Positions 59,986-64,000 of a DNA stretch of 64,000 nucleotides are shown piece after piece. This DNA is from Companilactobacillus zhongbaensis (GTDB lineage Bacteria > Bacillota > Bacilli > Lactobacillales > Lactobacillaceae): positions 62,001 through 126,000 of the forward strand of contig NZ_RHOM01000003.1 in the NCBI RefSeq assembly GCF_003946515.1, in the 5' to 3' direction. The position numbers and the translations under genes are program-made. The notes beneath the pieces were generated by a model. The model worked only from the letters and a program-made list of their open reading frames with translations, made no database searches and was not told where the DNA came from. Every line of letters starts with the position of its first letter. The first letter of the stretch is position 1.

Positions 59986-60318
59986 CTAATCATTGTTTCT
60001 GCGTGATCGAACAAAATCCATAAAATCAGTAATCAAATCTTTCTCATCCTTACTAAAATTACGAAATTGACCGTCCAACTGCGAAGCCACTAATCCATTA
60101 TCATTCGAAGAAGGATCATTAGTAATTCCCAGTAAATAATCACTAGATGTACCCAAAATTTTAGATAACTTTACCAAATCTATATTATTTGGTTGACGTG
60201 TTCCTCGCTCAAAACTAGAAATAGTAGACTTCGTCTTCGAAATAAGAATAGCCAATTCCATTTGCTTCATCTTCTTCTTTTTGCGAAGTTCCCTAATCCT
60301 CTTCCCTAGTGGTAGCAT
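59986..60318 (-). CDS. XRE family transcriptional regulator
   Basis: A 110-residue DNA-binding protein. The N-terminal helix-turn-helix is KRIRELRKKKKMKQMELAILISKTKSTISSFERGTRQPN, followed by LVKLSKILGTSSDYLLG, the usual Cro/CI layout, and a short C-terminal acidic tail. It resembles chromosomal and prophage-type repressors, but no phage genes are nearby. The target is unknown; the lipoprotein gene downstream on the same strand is a candidate. Confidence 0.88.
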   Translation of the reverse strand: MLPLGKRIRELRKKKKMKQMELAILISKTKSTISSFERGTRQPNNIDLVKLSKILGTSSDYLLGITNDPSSNDNGLVASQLDGQFRNFSKDEKDLITDFMDFVRSRRNND

Positions 60319-60424
60319 GTAATTCCCCCTAAAATCAAAATAAACATAATAATATTTTACCTAAAAAAATCAAAAAAATGGCAGATCACAAAATGTCAGC
60401 AATTTTTTGACAAAACAAAAAGAG

Positions 60425-60862
60425 AAATCGCGGCTTTCACGAGCGACGAAGGAGCAAGTGAAACAGCAAGAAAAAGCACAAACAAAGTAAGAACCGATCA
60501 AAAGACCAAATTAGTAAAATAGATAAATACAAGAAAAAAATGAAGTAATAACATAAAAGAATAAGTACAACCAACAAAAACCAAAACAACATACCACCAT
60601 AAAAATAAGTACCGTATCCCACGAAAAAAAGGAAATTTGTATAACCTTAGAATCTGGGAGGGTGGAGGAAATTCGCTGTCAGGTGTGAGATTTCACTTGG
60701 CAATTTCATTGCCTAGTGAAAGGCCGAGTTTTGAGATGTCCTGGCGAACTTCCCGGATAGCTCAAAATCGTGCCCACACCGTTCCACAGCGAAATTTCCG
60801 GAACCCTCCCAGATTCGGCAGTGAACCACCCACCCAACAACCACCTCAACAAAAAATTAACC
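60425..60862 (-). repeat. Family-1 structured intergenic repeat, copy F
   Basis: Minus-oriented copy beginning right behind the pgi terminator. Outer stem TCTGGGAGGGT (60653-60663) with ACCCTCCCAGA (60803-60813) and GGAAATT-CGCTGT with ACAGCGAAATTTCC; hairpin 2 TTTCACT, A·A mismatch, GGCAAT/ATTGCC; hairpin 1 TTTTGAG/CTCAAAA. The outer stem is unrelated in sequence to copies A-D, while the inner hairpins are close to copy B. Its far flank (ACGGTACTTATTTTTAT on the minus strand) matches copy E. From 60319 to 60424 I see no gene. Confidence 0.78.
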
Positions 60863-60864
60863 AC

Positions 60865-60896
60865 AAAAAAGCGCCAAGAGCAAAAGCTCCCAGCAC
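60865..60896 (-). terminator. Intrinsic terminator of pgi
   Basis: On the minus strand GCTGGGAGC pairs with GCTCTTGGC (with G-T pairs) around TTTT, followed by six T. Confidence 0.7.
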
Positions 60897-60916
60897 TAAA
60901 ACAAAAAACCTAAAAA

Positions 60917-62257
60917 TTAAAGACGCTTGTTCAACTCCTTGCCAAGCTCTTCGAAGCCAGGCTTACCAAGCAATCCAAACATATTCTTCTTATAAGCTTC
61001 AACACCAGGTTGGTTAAATGGATTAATACCATTCAAGTAACCAGAAACAGCAACTGTAGCTTCAAAGAAGTAGATCAAATAACCTAAAGTAAAGGCATCT
61101 TGTTCTGGAATGTGGATACTCATAACAGGAACGCCACCGTCAGTATGTGCAAGCACAACACCTTCGTAGGCACGTTTGTTAGCAAAGTCCATTGTCTTGC
61201 CTTCAAGATACTTCAAACCATCAAGGTCTTTTTCTTCCTTAGGGATTTCAATATCATGTCTAGGCTTGTCGATCATAACTACTGTTTCCATCAAGTTACG
61301 ACGACCTTCTTGGATGTATTGACCTAATGAGTGAAGGTCAGTTGAGAAGTTAGCTGATGAAGGATAAATACCCTTTTGGTCTTTACCTTCTGATTCACCC
61401 ATCAATTGCTTCCACCATTCACCTAAGTATTGCAGGTTTGGTTCGTAGTTTTCAAGCAATTCTGTTGTGTAACCTTTACGGTACAAGATGTTTCTTGTAG
61501 CAGCATACTTGTATGCTTCGTTCTTTGTAAGATCATCTGAAGTATAATCTTTACGAGCAGCAGCAGCACCTTCCATCAACTTGTCGATGTCGATACCTGC
61601 AACTGCGATTGGCAATAGACCAACAGCTGAAAGAACTGAGAAACGTCCACCGATGTCATCAGGAACAACGAATTCTTCGTAGCCTTCTGCATCTGATTCG
61701 CTCTTCAAAGCACCCTTAGCACAGTCTGTTGTAGCAAAGATACGTTCTTTAGCGCCTTCTTTACCATATTTTTCAACTAATTTAGCCTTCAAAACTCTAA
61801 ATGCGATAGATGGTTCTGTTGTAGTACCAGATTTTGAAATAACATTGATACTGAAATCACGATCTCCGATTACTTCAAGTAAATCTGAAAGGTAGTTAGG
61901 AGAAATTGAGTTACCAGCAAAGTAAACTTCTGGTACATCTCGTTCATTTTTAACGTTATAAAATGATGAACTTAGAAAGTCGATTGCCATACGTGCACCG
62001 AGGTATGAACCACCGATACCAATACCAACAAAGACTTCTGAGTTTGATTGAATCTTCTTAGCAGCTTCTTTGATACGAGCAAATTCTTCTTTGTCGTAAT
62101 CTTCAGGTAAATCTATGAATCCACGGAAATCGTTACCTGCACCAGTACCTTCACGTAATTCCTTGTCGGCTGCAGTAACCATGGCTTGCATTTCGCCAAG
62201 CTCATTTTCATGAATAAATTTGCCTAATTTTGAATCATCAAATTTAATGTGTGTCAT
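60917..62257 (-). CDS. pgi: Glucose-6-phosphate isomerase
   Basis: A 446-residue glycolytic enzyme that interconverts glucose-6-P and fructose-6-P. It has [16 protein letters not shown] and [20 protein letters not shown], the sugar-phosphate isomerase signatures, and the late [17 protein letters not shown]. The length is that of the short Firmicute form. The ATG at 62257 follows GGAG; the upstream frame extension is not supported. A VanZ gene lies 48 bp upstream on the same strand. Confidence 0.96.
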   Translation of the reverse strand: MTHIKFDDSKLGKFIHENELGEMQAMVTAADKELREGTGAGNDFRGFIDLPEDYDKEEFARIKEAAKKIQSNSEVFVGIGIGGSYLGARMAIDFLSSSFYNVKNERDVPEVYFAGNSISPNYLSDLLEVIGDRDFSINVISKSGTTTEPSIAFRVLKAKLVEKYGKEGAKERIFATTDCAKGALKSESDAEGYEEFVVPDDIGGRFSVLSAVGLLPIAVAGIDIDKLMEGAAAARKDYTSDDLTKNEAYKYAATRNILYRKGYTTELLENYEPNLQYLGEWWKQLMGESEGKDQKGIYPSSANFSTDLHSLGQYIQEGRRNLMETVVMIDKPRHDIEIPKEEKDLDGLKYLEGKTMDFANKRAYEGVVLAHTDGGVPVMSIHIPEQDAFTLGYLIYFFEATVAVSGYLNGINPFNQPGVEAYKKNMFGLLGKPGFEELGKELNKRL

Positions 62258-62305
62258 TCTTCTCTTCTCCTTCAATATCTCTAAAACTAGATTAATCATT
62301 TTTCA

Positions 62306-62938
62306 TCATAATTTCAATTCTTTTATACGTTTTTTCACAATATGACAAATAAAATATAACAGAAATCCAATTGCAGTTCCAATTGTATTGCTTATCACAT
62401 CATCAATATCGGAAACTCCGGTCCGAAGTAAAAATTGTAAGGCTTCGATGGAAACGGAAATTAACGCTCCAATCATTACGACCCGCCAAAATCCCCGATT
62501 CTTCTTACCGAGCATAGGGACAAAAATACCCATGGGAATAAACCAACCGATGTTACCAAACAAATTATAATAAAAATCGAGCGACGATTTTGCACCGAGC
62601 AGCTTAAACGTTTCAACAAACGGTTCAATATTGATGTCAGTCAGTGGACGATGCCAGTAAAATTTAAACTGCCATAAGAAATATCCATCCCTGAATACGG
62701 TCAAAAAGAACAGTAGAAAAACATAAAACGCGAAGACGCTGACCCAAAACTCATGATGAAACGACGGCTTCTCTTTTTTCAGACGTAGCCAAATTATTCG
62801 GAGAAAAATAAAAAACAACGTGTATAATATTGCTTTATCCACTCCAAAAAAAGATAATCGGATAAGAGGAAAATGATTAATTCTAGTTGCGTACAGATTT
62901 GCTATATAATTGTATAGCGGGCCTAAAAATATCATTTT
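62306..62938 (-). CDS. VanZ family membrane protein
   Basis: A 210-residue protein with five hydrophobic segments. The VanZ-like signature is visible in NLFGNIGWFIPMGIFVPML (around residue 120) and ISVSIEALQFLLRTGVSDIDDVISNTIGTAIGFLL. VanZ was first seen in teicoplanin resistance clusters, but most homologues, including solitary ones such as this, have no known function. GAGAGGG precedes the ATG at 62938. Confidence 0.88.
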   Translation of the reverse strand, partial: KMIFLGPLYNYIANLYATRINHFPLIRLSFFGVDKAILYTLFFIFLRIIWLRLKKEKPSFHHEFWVSVFAFYVFLLFFLTVFRDGYFLWQFKFYWHRPLTDINIEPFVETFKLLGAKSSLDFYYNLFGNIGWFIPMGIFVPMLGKKNRGFWRVVMIGALISVSIEALQFLLRTGVSDIDDVISNTIGTAIGFLLYFICHIVKKRIKELKL

Positions 62939-62969
62939 TTCATTCCCTCTCAATTTTTATATAATGAAT

Positions 62970-63004
62970 ATTATACTTGCAATTAAGCTCATTGTGGCTT
63001 AATT
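62970..63004. promoter_or_regulatory. Control region between vanZ and ltaS with dyad
   Basis: AATTAAGC (62981-62988) and GCTTAATT (62997-63004) form a perfect dyad with an 8-bp spacer. A minus-strand TATAAT lies just beside it, toward vanZ. This could be an operator or part of divergent promoters. Confidence 0.3.
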
Positions 63005-63044
63005 ATTTCAAATTAATAAGTAAACTTTAACAAAGGATTTATAA

Positions 63045-64000
63045 ATGAATAAATTAAAAAAATTCTTGAATAAGCGAGCAGGCTTCATGACCATGTTGGT
63101 CGTCTTTTTATGGATCAAAACGATCATTGCCTACTACCTTGATTTTAATCTAGGAGTTGCCGATCCGATCCAACATTTTATTTTGTTGATCAATCCTTTT
63201 GCAACTTCAATAATTTTACTTGGTTTAGCGTTATACATCAATCGACCAAAAGTTTCCTACATCGTGATGGGGATCATTTACCTACTGGAATCGGCTTTGT
63301 TGTACGGTAATATTTTGTATTACCGGCAATTTACCGACTTTTTATCGGTCAACACAATCACCGGCGCTGGTAAAGTTTCCAAGGGCCTCGGTGCCAGTGC
63401 GGCAAATATGGCTAATCCCCACGATGTTATTTATCTCGTCGACTTCATTATCATTTTAGTATTATTTTTAACTCATTTCATAAAAATCGATAAATCTAAA
63501 TTTAGAAAGTTAAATGCTTTCGCTGTTTCGATGGCTGGCTCGATGTTGTTTTCGTTTAATTTGATGATAGCCGAATGCAATCGTCCACAATTACTAGGAC
63601 GTACTTTTGACCGAGCCTACATCGTTAAGTATTTAGGCTTTAATTCTTACTTAGGTTACGACTCGATCAAAACAGCGCAAAATAGCCAAGTCCGATCTTC
63701 CGCCGTTGGGACCGACATGGACCACGTTTTGCAATACACGAGCAAAAACTACGCTGCACCAAATAAACAGTATTTTGGCAAAGCTAAGGGTAAAAATATT
63801 ATTATCATCCACTTGGAAAGTTTCCAACAATTTTTGATCGGTATGAAGATGAATGGTCAAGAAGTTACTCCTTTCCTCAATAGCTTGTACAACGATAAAA
63901 ATACGATTGGCTTTGATAATTTTTATCATGAAGTTGGTCAAGGTAAGACGAGTGATGCTGAAACGATGCTCGAATCTGGACTTTTTGGCTTACCTGAAGG
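63045..64000 (+). CDS. Lipoteichoic acid synthase family protein (cut by window edge)
   Basis: The frame opens MNKLKKFLNKRAGFMTMLVV at 63045 behind AAAGGA and runs to the right edge (318 codons seen). The N-terminal ~180 residues have five membrane segments, and the start of the extracellular sulfatase-like domain is visible (IIIIHLESFQQFLIG, then VTPFLNSLYND and FYHEVGQGKTSDAE, where the nucleophile threonine sits in GKTSDAE). LtaS-type enzymes polymerise glycerol phosphate into lipoteichoic acid on the outer membrane face. The C-terminal part of the catalytic domain lies outside. Confidence 0.92.
   Translation, partial: MNKLKKFLNKRAGFMTMLVVFLWIKTIIAYYLDFNLGVADPIQHFILLINPFATSIILLGLALYINRPKVSYIVMGIIYLLESALLYGNILYYRQFTDFLSVNTITGAGKVSKGLGASAANMANPHDVIYLVDFIIILVLFLTHFIKIDKSKFRKLNAFAVSMAGSMLFSFNLMIAECNRPQLLGRTFDRAYIVKYLGFNSYLGYDSIKTAQNSQVRSSAVGTDMDHVLQYTSKNYAAPNKQYFGKAKGKNIIIIHLESFQQFLIGMKMNGQEVTPFLNSLYNDKNTIGFDNFYHEVGQGKTSDAETMLESGLFGLPE

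Noticed and set aside
60437-60622. 61-residue hydrophobic ORF on the minus strand
   Set aside because: It lies within the T-rich flank of repeat copy F; the composition explains the hydrophobic residues and there is no ribosome site.
1-64000. tRNA or rRNA genes, prophage or transposase genes
   Set aside because: No cloverleaf, rRNA, integrase, phage structural or transposase sequence was recognised anywhere in the window.

Overview
The window reads as a chromosomal segment of a low-GC Gram-positive bacterium of the Lactobacillaceae. The reasons are the gene set (threonine operon with a PheB-type ACT protein, ClpL, LysM/3D-type and SLAP-type secreted proteins, ECF transporters, LtaS-type lipoteichoic acid synthase), strong GGAGG ribosome sites with some TTG/GTG starts, and AT-rich intergenic DNA. 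I cannot fix genus or species from sequence alone.

Layout. 1-4.6 kb: threonine biosynthesis, with aspartate kinase (cut by the left edge) and hom on the minus strand, divergent from thrC-thrB-ACT. 4.6-20.9 kb: ordinary accessory and housekeeping genes (cation/proton antiporter, EamA exporter, GntR regulator, LysM protein, PTS with a divergent GH65 phosphorylase, HAD phosphatase, MATE pump, esterase), separated by long intergenic repeats. 21.1-48.2 kb: a ~27-kb minus-strand island. It starts with propanediol/glycerol utilisation genes (pduABCDEGHKJLMNO-glcG-P-Q-ackA-U), followed after an intrinsic terminator by corrinoid uptake (ECF transporter), pduV, an IMPase-like phosphatase and late cobalamin assembly (cblT-cobD-cbiB-cbiG-like-cobQ-cblS-cobU-cobS-cobC-hemD-adenosyltransferase). 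48.6-49.9 kb: a small divergent plus-strand operon with an FMN reductase, a second PduU-type shell protein and a secreted protein resembling the DUF4430/transcobalamin C-terminal domain. 50.5-64 kb: purine permease and adenosine deaminase sharing PurBox sites, an XRE-clpL heat-shock operon, a lipase-like protein, a SLAP-like secreted protein with a frameshift in its signal peptide, a lipoprotein, an XRE regulator, pgi, vanZ and the start of an ltaS-type gene.

How the island works together (inference from known pathways): the dehydratase PduCDE converts 1,2-propanediol or glycerol to an aldehyde inside a protein shell (PduA, B, J, K, N, U and a second U). PduP, PduL and AckA oxidise it with ATP gain, PduQ reduces it to regenerate NAD+, and PduGH reactivates the enzyme. 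The coenzyme is supplied by corrinoid import, lower-ligand salvage (CblT/CblS), nucleotide-loop assembly and two adenosyltransferases. Early corrin-ring genes, CobT, PduS, PduX, PduF and a PocR-type regulator are not in this window.

The most unusual signal is not protein coding. Six copies of a ~0.3-0.5-kb intergenic element (family 1) and two full copies plus one half copy of another (family 2) form long multi-branched hairpins. Between copies the stem sequences are replaced while pairing is kept (compensatory changes), and at least five of the six family-1 copies begin right behind an intrinsic terminator. This looks like a structured RNA or a terminator-targeting mobile element that I cannot match to a known class.
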